Assembly: GCA_035772405.1 (NCBI GenBank)
Contig: JAYKKM010000496.1
Span: 2,021,001-2,085,000, forward strand
Origin: Chrysogorgia sp. JL179-B06
Lineage: Eukaryota > Cnidaria > Anthozoa > Scleralcyonacea > Chrysogorgiidae
Length of the DNA stretch: 64,000 nt
Direction: 5' to 3'
Shown here: positions 36,651 through 47,805 of the stretch, in pieces
Position numbering within the stretch: position 1 is the stretch's first letter
How the letters are laid out: each line of letters begins with the position of its first letter
Translations under genes and position numbers: made by a program
The notes under the pieces: model-generated
Seen by the model: the letters and a program-made list of their open reading frames with translations, nothing else
What the model was told of the DNA's origin: nothing
The model's database searches: none

Positions 36651-37737
36651 CATCATATACGAGAAGGCGTTTATTATCTGATTTCCAAACACCGAGACGT
36701 GTGTTGAAAAACGAGGCCGCAGGCCAAGTGTAAGCAGGGTATCTCAAAAATTAATGAACAGATTTTCATGAAAGTTTGTAGAAGGGATGGTCATATGCCA
36801 AGGACCAATCCATTAAATTGGTTCAATTTTGGATGAAATATTGATAAAAATCTGTCTGTAAGCTTCTCCGCGTAGAAGAAATGAATGAAAATGCTTGATT
36901 GCGCTCGTTATCCTTATATTCAAATCTTTAATATTTGCAAACAAGCTGAATTCACAAAAAAAATGGACTTGTCAGTTTCATTGTTTATACAAAAGTGCGG
37001 TCATGGCCTAAGGAACAACATAATTTAGCATAATATTTGAGTAGAAATTAGTACAATGAAGCATTTTATTCACTCTAGATAAAATAAGTTTATGGACTAA
37101 TGTCTTCGATAAATAACCCGCTGACGGAGGTATATATGCAGTCTCTGAGTGCCTTCTATTTTTAAATGTGATTACATGCATGCGAATTATCAGCTCCATT
37201 TTTAGAATGTGAATGAACTCCAGCTATTGATGCCATAAACGAATTGTGAAACTGAACAAAAAAGACCCCAAACTGTGCAAAACAACAAATATTCATTATG
37301 GTGTGGTAAAGTATGTATTAGTTTAGGATGAGCGAGCCCGTAGGGTCTCAGCGCCGGTGGTGGTGACGTAAGAACACGCCACCGGAAACTGAAAAAAGAC
37401 TAGGAGATTTCACGAGAGAGCGAGTAAAGGAGAGCATTTATATACTGTGACTTATATTTCATTAAATCCTTTAAAACTAAATACGCTTCGAACGTCTTAG
37501 TGTCGTGTAAGGTGTCGTGGACGTAAACAAACAATTCCCGACAATGGTAAATTGTTTGAACAATTTACTATAGGGTTTAGTTAATCAGCGAGCTGTGAAG
37601 TTGCGAGTTGCGATCAGCGAGATGCGAGCTGCAAGTCAGATGTGCGGGATAACTAATCTAATAATCAGGCTTTGAACTATATAGTTTCTATATTAGTGTA
37701 TTGGTCATATATATCAATATGTTAATGGTGATCGATT
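36651..37737. other. No gene seen
   Basis: AT-rich. It includes GCGAGCTGTGAAGTTGCGAG-type repeats near 37588-37630. No coding support. Confidence 0.45.
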
Positions 37738-38115
37738 ATGTGTGTGATAGAGGGTCTCACATCGGCTGTTGACGTGTGGCCATCCTTTACTCATCCTGGT
37801 GCTTGTGGTTCAGAGCTGTTATCCTCCCATGCCGGCGCTCCGTCGGCCCACCATGGGTGTTGGCGTGTGGTAGTCCTTCCGGTTCCCCTTGCTATCAACC
37901 CCCGCGTCCTTGGCTTGACACGGCCCCTCCCCGTTGCCCACGCTCTCAATGGTGTCTGTTATCGAAGGTATCCCTTAGCCTCAACCTGGCGGGTGTCTTG
38001 TTTCCCGTTGTATGATACTGCTACATATGTGTGTCCACATTGCGGACATAGTTGCGTGTTTTGGTTTTGCTTGAAGTGCATATATCCGGGGTTTGGGGAT
38101 TTTACATATTCGTAA
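37738..38115 (+). CDS. Hypothetical 125-residue GC-rich ORF
   Basis: Begins at ATG 37738 and runs 125 codons. The base composition is much richer in GC than the surroundings, which sets it apart from the usual chance ORFs here. Near its end is VCPHCGHSCVFWFCLKC, a CxxC...CxxxxxxC arrangement resembling a small zinc ribbon but not matching a family I know. The last residues overlap the left arm of a large inverted repeat. An overlapping ORF lies in another frame (37776-38015). It may be a transposon-borne or captured fragment. Confidence 0.3.
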   Translation: MCVIEGLTSAVDVWPSFTHPGACGSELLSSHAGAPSAHHGCWRVVVLPVPLAINPRVLGLTRPLPVAHALNGVCYRRYPLASTWRVSCFPLYDTATYVCPHCGHSCVFWFCLKCIYPGFGDFTYS

Positions 38116-38485
38116 TCTTTGGGTTCTACAAAGAAGAAATATAATATATCTTGTCGTTCGCAAATTTCATCTTCATGCCTTTTTTCATGCTAAAGTTGAT
38201 TAAAATGACGCCAAAGCAGGGACACGCGAAGTCATTGCACACTAATTCAACAGTGAAATGCAAAAGAAAGTTTGGCTCTGAACTTTAAACACATTCACTG
38301 CAGAATCATTGTGAAATGTTTTTGCGTGTCCCTGCTTTGACGTCATTCCTTGTGAATAGTAAATCACTTTAGCAGGGAGAAAAGGTATGAAGATGAAATT
38401 TTCGCACGGCAAGATATTTTACAATTCTTCTCAAGACATTCCAAAGATCACAAATATGTAAAATCTCCAAACCCCTTGTGGTGCC
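38088..38485. mobile_element. Large foldback element, ~150-bp arms
   Basis: GGGGTTTGG.GATTTTACATA, ATCTTTGG, AATTTCATCTTCAT.CCTTTT, GCTAAAGT and CAAAGCAGGGACACGC on the left (38088-38246) are mirrored at 38325-38485, separated by about 80 bp. The arms have diverged by small indels. Confidence 0.82.
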
Positions 38486-39450
38486 ATGTCTGTGAAGTTT
38501 TGGGTCTTTGCAGTTTGCCTCAGTTTATGTTATTATGTTGTGCAGGTTTTGTGCTAGATATTGGGCAAAATATTTTTTGTAGTGTCTTCTGAAATAATCC
38601 TCTCATATCATTTTGATCTACATTGGGATTGACAGATTCTATATGCTGGTTAGTTCTCTCCACTTGTTAATGTGATGTATAATATACCATGCAGGTAGAC
38701 ACAACAACACCGCGACAAGTCGGTTGTACTGAAGGCCTTTCTCTCATCAACAAGTGTGCTGTAGTAGTCGAACAGGGCTGCCTCGGTTACCCTTCAAAAC
38801 ACCAGGACAGTTTGCGATTAGCTGTAACGCCTCGACTGGGTGCAGCCAAAGGGAATCAGCATGCTTTTTCAAACGGACTGTAAACTATGTCAGTTTTGAT
38901 AAATATCTCTCAAACGCTTGGTTCAACGAAACCGATAACAGACCATCTGAAAAGAAATGCATTAAGATGTTTGCTACCAGTCGCAGCCCCTGAAAGTGGG
39001 CCCCTTATATTATAAAATGTCATCTTCCGACCGCTATTTGACGGCCACGACGTGTGTTAATAGTATGTAGTAAAGTATAAAAATAGGTACGCAGTGCGCA
39101 CATGTGTCTACTGGATTTTCTGTTAACATCTACAAGGCTAGTGTGAAATATTAGCCGTTACACAAACACGTGCCGAATATGGAATTGACTGCAGTTTAAT
39201 TGCAAATTTTGTTCTGAAAACAGCATAGTAGATTAGCATAGTATATGGAGATTTAAAACTAGAAAAAGATAACTTGCATATTGCATTGGTTCTGTTGAGT
39301 ACACGAGCATTGTAATTTTAACTTTTCCATTAGGCATAAACAATAACTGGGTTCCAAGGATGCTTTAATTTCCAAATTCCAATAATTAAATAATTGTTAT
39401 GAGCAATCTCATAAATAGTGAAATGGAAAGATGACAAAAAATCGATAGGT
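38486..39450. other. No supported gene
   Basis: Overlapping plus-strand ORFs at 38689-38883 and 38754-38993 are the best candidates, but they lack splice context and family resemblance. Confidence 0.45.
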
Positions 39451-40088
39451 ACTTATAGTACGTATTCCATATAAGGTCATAACGGACGGGACTGGGAAGA
39501 GCAAATACGTTGCCCTAACGAGCATATACGTTGCCCTGACGAGCAAATACATTGCCCTCGTACCAGCCTCCAAGTATTAGATTGTAACCGACCCCAAAAC
39601 AACAAAGGTCCTAACCCTCCCACAAAGCTATAGAATATTATTCTTTTAAAGTTAAATGAGCTATTTACAACATAGATACAGCTTATCCTGGTAGCTAACT
39701 TAGTTCTCGTTGAAAGCGGGTAATCGAACATGCCCAAAAATATAATTTTCGTATTACGGATACCATCTTGTAAACGAACTTTCGGCTGTCTTCGATCGAC
39801 GAACGTTTTCTTGAGAAATAATCAACTCCCAAAGCTACAATATATATTAAAACAAAGGTAAATTATCTGTTTACAATATGCGTACAGCTTATCCGGCTAG
39901 CGAACGTAGTTTTCTTAAAAAGAGCGGATAATCGAACATATCGTAACGTGTTACGTATCCGCATCCAGTGGGCTGGTACGAGGGCAATGTATTTGCTCGT
40001 TAGGGCAACGTATATGCTCGTTAGGGCAACGTATTTGCTCTTCCCAGTCCCGTCCGTTATGACCATATATGGAATACGTACTATAAGT
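39451..40088. mobile_element. MITE with ~118-bp inverted ends and internal direct repeats
   Basis: The ends start ACTTATAGTACGTATTCCAT and contain GGACGGGACTGGGAAGAGC and then three GAGCAAATACGTTGCCCT-type subrepeats. The arms are 39451-39567 and 39970-40088. Between them two direct copies (about 39657 and 39868) carry ACAGCTTATCC and TAATCGAACAT. About 640 bp, no coding capacity. No clear target duplication was found. Confidence 0.88.
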
Positions 40089-41233
40089 CCATATGAAAAA
40101 ATCGTCATCCTTATACTTACTTGGGTAGGGAAAGTACGCCAAAAGTGTTGTATTTAACTTGTTTTGATTTATTGTACCGTTTTTTATTTATTTTAGCTTT
40201 ATAGTACACATACTTGTTGGTTTGAGGGGCTCTTTGAAAAAACCGACCTAATCAAATAGGGTATTGATAATTAACATGCAGATCAGCTGTACATTTCAAG
40301 GAACCTGGTTTCTAGTTTTTTTTGGTACAGTAATTACCCGGGCTACTGTGGTAGCCGAGTCTAGGTTTCGGTGTTTTTTTGGGGGGGGTCGAGATATGGC
40401 CCCAACAGTCTTTGCAAAACTGAGGCACACAGCCTCCGCAGCTGCGCCAGCATCCCGTGTCCTGGAAACAAGGGTACACAATAATTGCGATTTCTCACAT
40501 ATTCAGCATACTTGACACACAAAAATGACGATTTTTTAATACACAATAATGGCGATTTCTAGCATTCTCACATATTTAGAAAAAAAATTAATTAATAAAA
40601 ATAAATTAATAAAAATAATAAATTTGAGATGGGCACTGTGTTTGCAACATGAATTTACTACACTGTTGACCTATTTATATAGCTAGTTGTGTATTGATTG
40701 TTCATATATTATTATATATGAATGCTTAATACAAACATAGTTAATATAACCCAAATGAACACCTCATGTCGCCCTAGACCAACTCCAATCCAGATCAACT
40801 CCAATAAATTGTTGTTTGCCAACTGCATGTTAGTTGGTCTGCACAGCTAGCTACATTGTACACACCTTTCAAACTGATTTTTGTCCTTGATTATTGATTT
40901 TTGTCCTTGATTATTGATTTTTGTCCTGGCTCGGTATCTGAGTTTGCTCGCTAATCATGACATCACTGTAATTTGTCAATTGTCCAACACTAAGGGGGAC
41001 TGGTCATTATTTATAGGGTTAGGAATATTTTAAAACTATTATAATATTCATGCTTGATCCGCTCTATCAGGGAATAACATTTTTGAAGCTTGCATGTCCA
41101 AATAAGCATAATTGGTGAATTTAATACCTGGTTGATCCTTTTATGAGATCATGGGCACATCCAATATGAAATATGGAAGTGAAAGTTGAATGGCTGATGA
41201 ATTTACACACTGGTAAGACAGTCACATCTCGGA
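40089..41233. other. No gene seen; minor repeats
   Basis: Includes a triple TTGATTATTGATTTTTGTCC run near 40885-40930. Small ORFs on both strands around 40264-40546 have no family resemblance. Confidence 0.45.
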
Positions 41234-41340
41234 ACGTATTAATTAATACGGAACGTATTAATTGTGTGTTGCACTTTTTATTTAATTAATACGGAACGTA
41301 TTAATTGTGTGTTGCACTTTTTATTATACACTTTTTATTG
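41234..41340. repeat. AACGTATTAATT tandem and palindromic repeat
   Basis: ACGGAACGTATTAATTGTGT followed by GTTGCACTTTTTATT occurs twice, with an additional GGAACGTATTAATTAATACG palindrome to the left. Confidence 0.8.
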
Positions 41341-41611
41341 TGTGTATACTTCTTATTGTGTGTTACACTTGATGAACAAAAAAATTTCATCGCCCGTAGA
41401 AATGAGGGCAAAATATTTCATGACCCAGGGTCAATTTTACCCGACCCAGTATACCCATAAATAATGACTGGCCCAAATGAGGCGAGCATGCTCAAATTAT
41501 ATATGCGCTAAAATTATAAATATGTTTCTGGTTCAAAATGTTGGTTTTGGGAAGAAATAATGTTTCTTGAAGCTGTTTAGTCTTCAATTAGGCCAAAGTA
41601 TAGCCCTAGCC

Positions 41612-41662
41612 TGCACAGGCTAAAGTAGCCTGAGTTATGCCTAGCGGGCGTCTTGTTTTATT
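41612..41662. repeat. Dispersed repeat, copy a (pairs with 60458-60500)
   Basis: AAGTAGCCTGAGTTATGCCT then GCGGGCGTCTTGTTTT matches AAGTAGCCCGAGTTAACGCC then GTGCGTCTTGTTTT near 60462. This is a short conserved piece of an unidentified repeat family. Confidence 0.6.
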
Positions 41663-42026
41663 CAACAATTTCTATATAAATGATATAACATTATAAATGC
41701 TTCTTTTGGATGTTATATTATGTCATTAAAACAAAGTAAATTTAACAAAATAAACGTAACAATTTAAACGAAAATATATATATTATATATAAATTGAGTC
41801 AGTGCAAACACAATTTTTTGTGAGAATAAAACCTCACAAATATACAGCACGTTGTCACCTGAAAGACATATAAACTGGATAAAAATGCTTTGTTAAAATT
41901 TAAATTAACCGAGAAACGAACAACAAGATATTTATAATCAGCGTTTCATTGAATTCTAGGAGACTGCCGTAAATATAGCTTGACGAAATCCGTAAATAAA
42001 AATACACGCTACCGTCACTTCATTAG

Positions 42027-42775
42027 AACCTTAAATGAAAATGTATGTCTTAAAGATCATATTTACTTACCCTGAATGTCGAAAAACCGCCAAGAATCCT
42101 TAACCCCTACAATCACTCTACTTACCCATGTGGATGGTAAGGTGCAGACCTGTATGTTGCTCAGTTTTCTGGCAGTTGCTCAGTTACTTGGATTCAGGTC
42201 TAAGGCCAATGTAATTGTTATTTTTATTTATTCATTTAATTTTTTCATTTATGTATTTTATTTATTTATTTATTTTTTGGGAGGGATGGTGGGCAAATTT
42301 CCTCCGTACACAAACCACCTTCTATTAGCTCTGCTATTATGCGTGCCCGCTGTCTCAAGGCGTAATGCCTATTCCTCCGCGAGTACCGTTGCTTTTAAGC
42401 CTTCTCTCGCCCTGGTTATGACTATAAACCTCATTTATATTTTCGACAAATTCGCTGTCGCATCATCGCACGGGGGTCTATCCGTAAACATCCGCCAAAT
42501 CTCCGTTAACAGCTTCGTGTCACGTGACGATATAACCACCCCAAGAAAAGAAGTGCTAAACCCATGAAAATGTATGTCTTAAACATCATATTTACTTACC
42601 CTGAATGTCGAAAATCCACAAAGAATCCTAATCCTATCCTTATATTTTCAAAAAATTCACGGAGTAAAATCCCAACTCGTATGAATGATGAATACATTCG
42701 TCGCACGTGGTCTATCCGTAAACATCCGCCAAATCTCCGTAACAGCTTCGTGTCACGTGACGATATGACCACACA
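42027..42775. repeat. Segmental duplication of unknown element
   Basis: GAAAATGTATGTCTTAAA..ATCATATTTACTTACCCTGAATGTCGAAAA occurs at about 42036 and 42566, and GTCTATCCGTAAACATCCGC, then CAAATCTCCG..AACAGCTTCGTG and CACGTGACGATAT, at about 42477 and 42709. The two copies differ in spacer length (about 365 versus 70 bp). Most likely a tandem or nested duplicated non-autonomous element. Confidence 0.75.
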
Positions 42776-43360
42776 TAGTGTGCTATTGGATATACATCCA
42801 GTAGACACAAAAAAGTGGGGAAAGTAAGAAAAGTATAGGATTGCTCAGACTATTCTTTCGACAAAATAGCCTTCAGATGTTCTCTAGCTACACCACTGAA
42901 CTTTGTCAGTCTTTCTAGCAATCCTACTTTTCTTTCGATAAAATAATTTTTCTGGGGTTCTATGATGGGGCGCTGTGTAGCTAGAGGGCCCCCATCATAG
43001 AACCTCTGAAGATTATTTTGTCAGCTAAAAGTGAATAGTGGCGTAATTAGAGGGGTAGCATCTAGAACCTCTGAAGCTTATACTAAAACTTGGGTGACCT
43101 GGTTCACCACTTAAATTTTTAACAGACTGATAGGATACTGCTTGGTTGTTCTGATCGTTGTAATTTCGTAGATTCGTTATTGTATTTGTTATTTCAATCG
43201 TTATTGTATTTGTTATATTTAAATGTCCAATTCTGTTGTCCATGAGCCGATGAACATGCACACCTGACAACTGTTCAAGACGAAATACAATACTGTCTAC
43301 ACCATCTCCGTCCGCAATACACTATTTTCTTAACGTTGCCATCTTTATCATGCTTACCTA
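42776..43360. other. No gene seen; hairpin at 42956-43004
   Basis: GGTTCTATGATGGGG pairs with CCCCATCATAGAACC over an 18-20 nt loop. The CCTCTGAAG words near 43005 and 43069 suggest a small duplicated unit. Confidence 0.55.
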
Positions 43361-43398
43361 GGGTCGTATCTCCGGGGGGCGTGGCGGAGATAAGACCC
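43361..43398. repeat. 14-bp stem inverted repeat
   Basis: GGGTCGTATCTCCG and CGGAGATAAGACCC, one mismatch, 10-nt G-rich loop. Confidence 0.7.
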
Positions 43399-44700
43399 TA
43401 TGATTTTCCGTAAAGGTTGACTTTCTTTTTCTATGATGATATACATCATACCATTGTAGCGCATGCGTTTAACAATCAATTACTAGTCTCACAATCTTAG
43501 TCTCTCTCACTAGTCTATGGGAAAGTACGGCTGGGGGTTAGGAAGACACTTAAGGCCCCCTTAAGGCGGGGGGTTAGGATGTAAGTTGTTTTGGGGTATG
43601 TCCAATGATACGAAATGAAGAGAATATACTGGGAACCAGGTCTAAGACTAATCATGCAGTGGATGCTGGGATGCTTGTTGAACGACAGTCTGTTGCCGAA
43701 TGGCAAAGTCTGTTGACAAACGACAATGTCTATTACCGAATGTCCCGAAAATTAAATGGGAAAGTTTGTGCAGCTGAATGAACTTCAGCAAACAGTTTCG
43801 GTTTTAAAAAGCTGATTTCAATTTCAATACCCTTAAAGGCGTATGAATTTGTACTTATGTTTAATTAAATAAATAGATTTTCTATCTGAAAGCTCTAGTC
43901 TCTCAGTTATTGTCATGATCACCGTCATACGGCTCATCAAAGTTATTTTTTCAGGATTCAGAAGCAGAACAGGATCCCAAAAACTCTAACCATAACCCAA
44001 ATAAAACTTTAGTCCTAACCCTGAAATAAAGAAATACTAAACCTTCTTCTAAACCAAACATTTCAATGATGCAATATTCTGTGTTCCGGTGCACCGTGAG
44101 CTGACCCAGTTATTTGAGTCGGAGAGAGTACTCAAACGGCAATAGAGACCTGAGAACTAGCCAGGAAGTGAAGCTGTGAACCTCTGGTGAACCTTGGGAT
44201 GTTTTGGTAAAAATAGGGAATCTTGGGATATTTGCAAAGTTTCAAAACATTCTGCTTGTTATTTGAAGATGTTCCTCATTTTGTAAATTTTATTTAGTCT
44301 GATTTGCATGTTTCAAAAAGCTGAATATCTCAGGAACGAGATGAGGTATTGAGAAACCGAGAAAGACATTCTGTTTCATATTCAAAATACTTTTAGATAA
44401 AATCAAAATTGGGAGTAGAGAGTTAGTATCTCAGTAGCACTTTAACACACCGCCTAAGAAATGCTTGTTTTACTTTATTTTTACCTTATTTTATTCAAAT
44501 TAACCTTATTTTATTCAAATTAAGGTTATTTCATTCAAATAAACCTTATTTTATTGCAGTTTGGAACAGTAGATTCTCAAAAAATTCAATCAATGTTTAC
44601 AATCAAGGTGTCACCGTTTGCGGGAAGACGTCAGCTCCTCCACTTTTAGGTGGGATTATTTGATTTATTTCGGATAACCATACAATTCACGCGACATTAA
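43399..44700. other. No gene seen; 22-bp repeat near 44485
   Basis: Telomere-like GGGGGTTAGG occurs near 43530 and 43570, and CTAACC words near 43990. Three to four copies of ACCTTATTTTATTCAAATTA are found at 44480-44555. No coding support. Confidence 0.5.
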
Positions 44701-44828
44701 CCCTTTGTTGCATACTGGTTACAATTGTAACCTTTCTTTAACCCCCCCTGCTGCAATACGGCTCACATTTGTGAGATCACATGCAAAAATATAGCTGCCG
44801 GGGGACTGGGCACTCAAGCTTTTCCAAG

Positions 44829-45360
44829 ATGGCGGCAAAAACGAGGAGAAGGTATTAAAGTTCTCTGTTTATTCGCTTTCAAAGCTTAATAAAAGTATTT
44901 CACAACATTCATATGAAAAATATCAACATATAACAAAGATATCAACATATTATAATGAATATATAAGCCAAAAACTTTGGAGTAAAGCAGATAGTTAGGA
45001 AAAGAATTGTGTTTTTATATTGGTTACAATTGTGTTAGTCATGAATGTGGGAATCCATGTTGCTTTGTCACAATTGTAACCCTTATGCACTAGGAGTACT
45101 GTTTAGATGTATGTCATGAAGCCTTCATGGGCAAATATTGTTCAGTGTGATTCTCTATAATGACTTTTTACATCTGATTAGATTTTCTTGTCTTTCATGC
45201 AGGTCATCTGCCAGATTTTGTGCCACTGATGTGGTCCATTTACTTGAAACTTATGACGAGAATGATGAAACTATGAGCGATTAGATTCTGGTGACTCTGA
45301 TTATGAAAATGGGGCACTTGATGACTCTGATCCTGATTATTATGATGAAGACAGATAATC
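44829..45360 (+). pseudogene. N-terminal exons of a piggyBac-type transposase-like protein
   Basis: ATG at 44829 starts MAAKTRRR, with a donor at 44852 (GAAG|GTATTA) and an acceptor at 45202 (TCTTTCATGCAG). Splicing continues SSARFCATDVVHLLETYDEN, then DETMSD and a stop. In the next frame follows DSGDSDYENGALDDSDPDYY. The acidic Asp/Ser N-terminus is typical of piggyBac transposases and PGBD proteins. It is broken by a frameshift near 45285 and a stop near 45356, and the catalytic part is absent. Confidence 0.5.
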
Positions 45361-45399
45361 AAATAGCAACAGTGAGACTGATGTTGGAGTAAAAAACTG

Positions 45400-45998
45400 T
45401 GATGTGTCAGCCAGTAATGACAGGTCAGCCAGTAATGATGGGTCAGGCAGTGATGATGGGTCAGGCAGTGATGATGGGTCAGGCAGTGATGACGGGTCAG
45501 CCAGTAATGATGGGTCAGGCAGTGATGACGGGTCAGGCAGTAATGACAGGTCAGGCAGTGATGACGGGTCAGCCAGTAATGACAGGTCAGCCAGTAATGA
45601 TGAGTCAGGCAGTGATGACGGGTCAGGCAGTGATGACGGGTCAGCCAGTAATGACAGGTCAGCCAGTGATGATGGGTCAGGCAGTGATGACGGGTAGCCA
45701 GTGATGATGGGTCAGGCAGTGATGACAGGTCAGCCAGTAATGACAGGTCAGCCAGTAATGATGGGTCAGCCAGTAATGATGGGTCAGCAGTGATGACAGG
45801 TCAGCCAGTAATGACAGGTCAGCCAGTAATGACAGGTCAGCAGTGATGATGGGTCAGCCAGTAATGACAGGTCAGCCAGTAATGACAGGTCAGCCAGTGA
45901 TGACAGGTCAGCCAGTAATGACAGGTCAGCCAGTGATGACAGGTCAGGCAGTGATGACGGGTCAGGCAGTGATGACGGGCAGCCAGTGATGTCAAACA
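45400..45998. repeat. 18-bp tandem array inside the piggyBac-like element
   Basis: About 33 copies of GTCAGCCAGTAATGACAG with variants (GGCAGTGATGATG and others). The plus frame stays open as (SASNDR/SGSDDG)n between 45404 and 45697, continuing the acidic character of the upstream frame. It probably arose by expansion of an Asp/Ser-rich coding segment. Confidence 0.9.
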
Positions 45999-46454
45999 AT
46001 ACTGAGTAGTAGACTGATTAGACTTTCAAACTGATTTTTAACAAAATAAGAGTTCATGTTCCAGTCCTCGGCTTTAGATATTTTTTGAGTAGAACACTTT
46101 TGTAAATGAGCCAATCATTGGAAAGGTGAAACTGTTGATATTTAGCTGTTCTGTTTACAAAATAAATGATTTGAAGTTTTATAACCGTGTTGTTTTTGCC
46201 TCTATTTTTGGCCACTAGAGTATTTGGCATGCATGAGGGTCACAATTATAACCAAATCGGGCCCCATCCTGGTTAATAGCAGTTGGAAAAATTTGACCAC
46301 TTTCCTTCTATTGGACCACAAACAACTATAAATACCAAATGGCACCAAAATTTATCAAGGATAAAAGGTCATGCAACAAAGGGTCTTCTACCAGGTTTTG
46401 TAGGAACACAGTCAAGGTGGTCAAAATATTAAAACTGATGATCACTACTAGCTC

Positions 46455-46615
46455 AGGAAATTTGGCACTTTCTTGATCTATGAACAAACCGAAATTCAAA
46501 CAATCGCTAACCCTAATCCTAACCCAAATCCTAACCCTAAAACTGACTTGGGTTGATGTTATAATAATTTTAAATTTCGGTTGCTCATCTATCGAGAAAG
46601 GGCCGGAAATTTGGT
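46455..46615. repeat. Inverted repeat enclosing CCCTAA-like units
   Basis: AAATTTGGCACTTTCTTGAT, then CTATGAACAAACCGAAATT, is mirrored as AATTTCGGTTGCTCATCTAT, then CGAGAAAGGG..GGAAATTT. The loop holds CGCTAACCCTAATCCTAACC and similar repeats. The 151-codon minus-strand ORF over it is a repeat artefact. Confidence 0.75.
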
Positions 46616-46811
46616 AAAATATTCGGGAAATCTCTTGTTTATATTTACATAAACTCAAGCTCGACGCGCCCATAGACCTGTCATGATGGATATTTGGGGT
46701 GGTCTTAGACACTGTACAGGTGTCGAAAACATGGGCGTAATTATCATTGACATTGTTTATACTACAAATCATCCGTGACACGACGACCTTTCAGATCGAA
46801 TTACAACACGC

Positions 46812-47127
46812 TAGCCTCCTCCGCAGGCAACTCTGGACGTGGCTTCTTTTTCCTCAGTCAAATAGCTTCCAACGCTGTTTTGGCCATTTTTGACGGCGAG
46901 CCAGAGAAATGCGCTGCAATCCAGTCATTGCTCGCACAATAACTCGGAAAGGGTTCACTATATATGTACAGCAATTCATGAGTCGTGACGTTAAAATACC
47001 ACCTCGAATTGTTCGACTTTAAAATGAAATAAGATGACGGTTAGGATTTAAAATTGTGACGTCAACAAATATATCACTCCCCGGACTCGGAAAAAAGAAG
47101 CCACAGAGTTGCTTGCGGAGGAGGCTA
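46812..47127. mobile_element. MITE with TAGCCTCCTCCGC ends
   Basis: TAGCCTCCTCCGCAGGCAAC, then TCTG..GTGGCTTCTTTTTTCC, is mirrored on the right, ending GCGGAGGAGGCTA. About 316 bp. Solo ends of the same family occur at 28178 and, in reverse (AGGAGGCTAG), near 48551. Confidence 0.83.
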
Positions 47128-47563
47128 TTACTAAGAGTAAGAGGTTCGTGCTTACTCCATGATAGTAAAAGCCAATAACATCCTGATGGCAACTTGTCAA
47201 AAATCACCAAACATCAAAAGTAATTTAGCTGGAACATTGTAGTATTTGAAAAGTTATAGACTGTAACTTAAATCTGGACTACTGGCTGTATATACAGTAT
47301 TTTTGGGAAGGTTAAAATTAATAATTTATTTTGATCTAAACTGCACGTGTCACAACAAAGCCTGTTCAATTCCTCATTCATTACAGTCATTACTAGTAGA
47401 GAACTCTAGCAATCTTATCTACACTGCCATTTAATATTTATTTTATTTTGTTGCATTAAATACGGCGAATATGCATGAAATAATGCTTGAAGTTGAGGCT
47501 GGCCGGAAAGGCTCAGGAGTATTAATAAAATGCATTACCATCTCATTGTCAACTTCGACTTAT

Positions 47564-47694
47564 GGCTGGTTTCCACTCAGGAAAATTTTCCTCTGGACAG
47601 GAATGGAGAGTTTCATTTGTATTAAAGTCTAATGTTCTTACCGATAGATGTCCGTTCCTGTCCTGAGGAAAATATTCCTGAATGGAAACCAGCC
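47564..47694. mobile_element. Short MITE with GGCTGGTTTCCA ends
   Basis: GGCTGGTTTCCACTCAGGAA plus AATTTTCCTC.GGACAGGAA is mirrored by TTCCTGTCCTGAGGAAAATA ending TGGAAACCAGCC. 131 bp in total. Confidence 0.88.
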
Positions 47695-47734
47695 TTTAGA
47701 GTCAATGAGTCATTATTACAGATACTTTCGTAGT

Positions 47735-47805
47735 CCGGACTCCGAGTTGCCATCTGCTCGATGTTATAATGTTCAGCCCTACGACTGAGCTATTGCTACA
47801 ATACG
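47735..47805 (-). repeat. tRNA-like SINE remnant
   Basis: The minus strand has A box TAGCTCAGTCGTAGGGC and a degraded B-box region ending GGAGTCCGGACTACG. The spacing is that of a tRNA, but the T loop is lost. Confidence 0.45.

Larger units (their letters stand above)
44701..46383 (+). mobile_element. piggyBac-like element, non-autonomous or decayed
   Basis: Terminal inverted repeats CCCTTTGTTGCAT (44701) and ATGCAACAAAGGG (ending 46383). The left end abuts TTAA, the piggyBac target; the right flank is TCTT, so one duplication copy has mutated. Inside are a short first exon, an acidic coding fragment and an 18-bp tandem array. Palindromic GGTTACAATTGTAACC-type words occur at the left end and near 45030, 45068 and 46241. 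No DDD catalytic core is present. Confidence 0.7.

Noticed and set aside
38689..38993. Overlapping plus-strand ORFs as a small gene
   Set aside because: Two frames are open over the same bases and there is no recognised domain or splice context.
46326..46781. 151-codon minus-strand ORF
   Set aside because: Crosses a foldback with telomere-like repeats and the end of the piggyBac-like element; the repetitive segment VRIWVRIRV comes from CCTAAC units.
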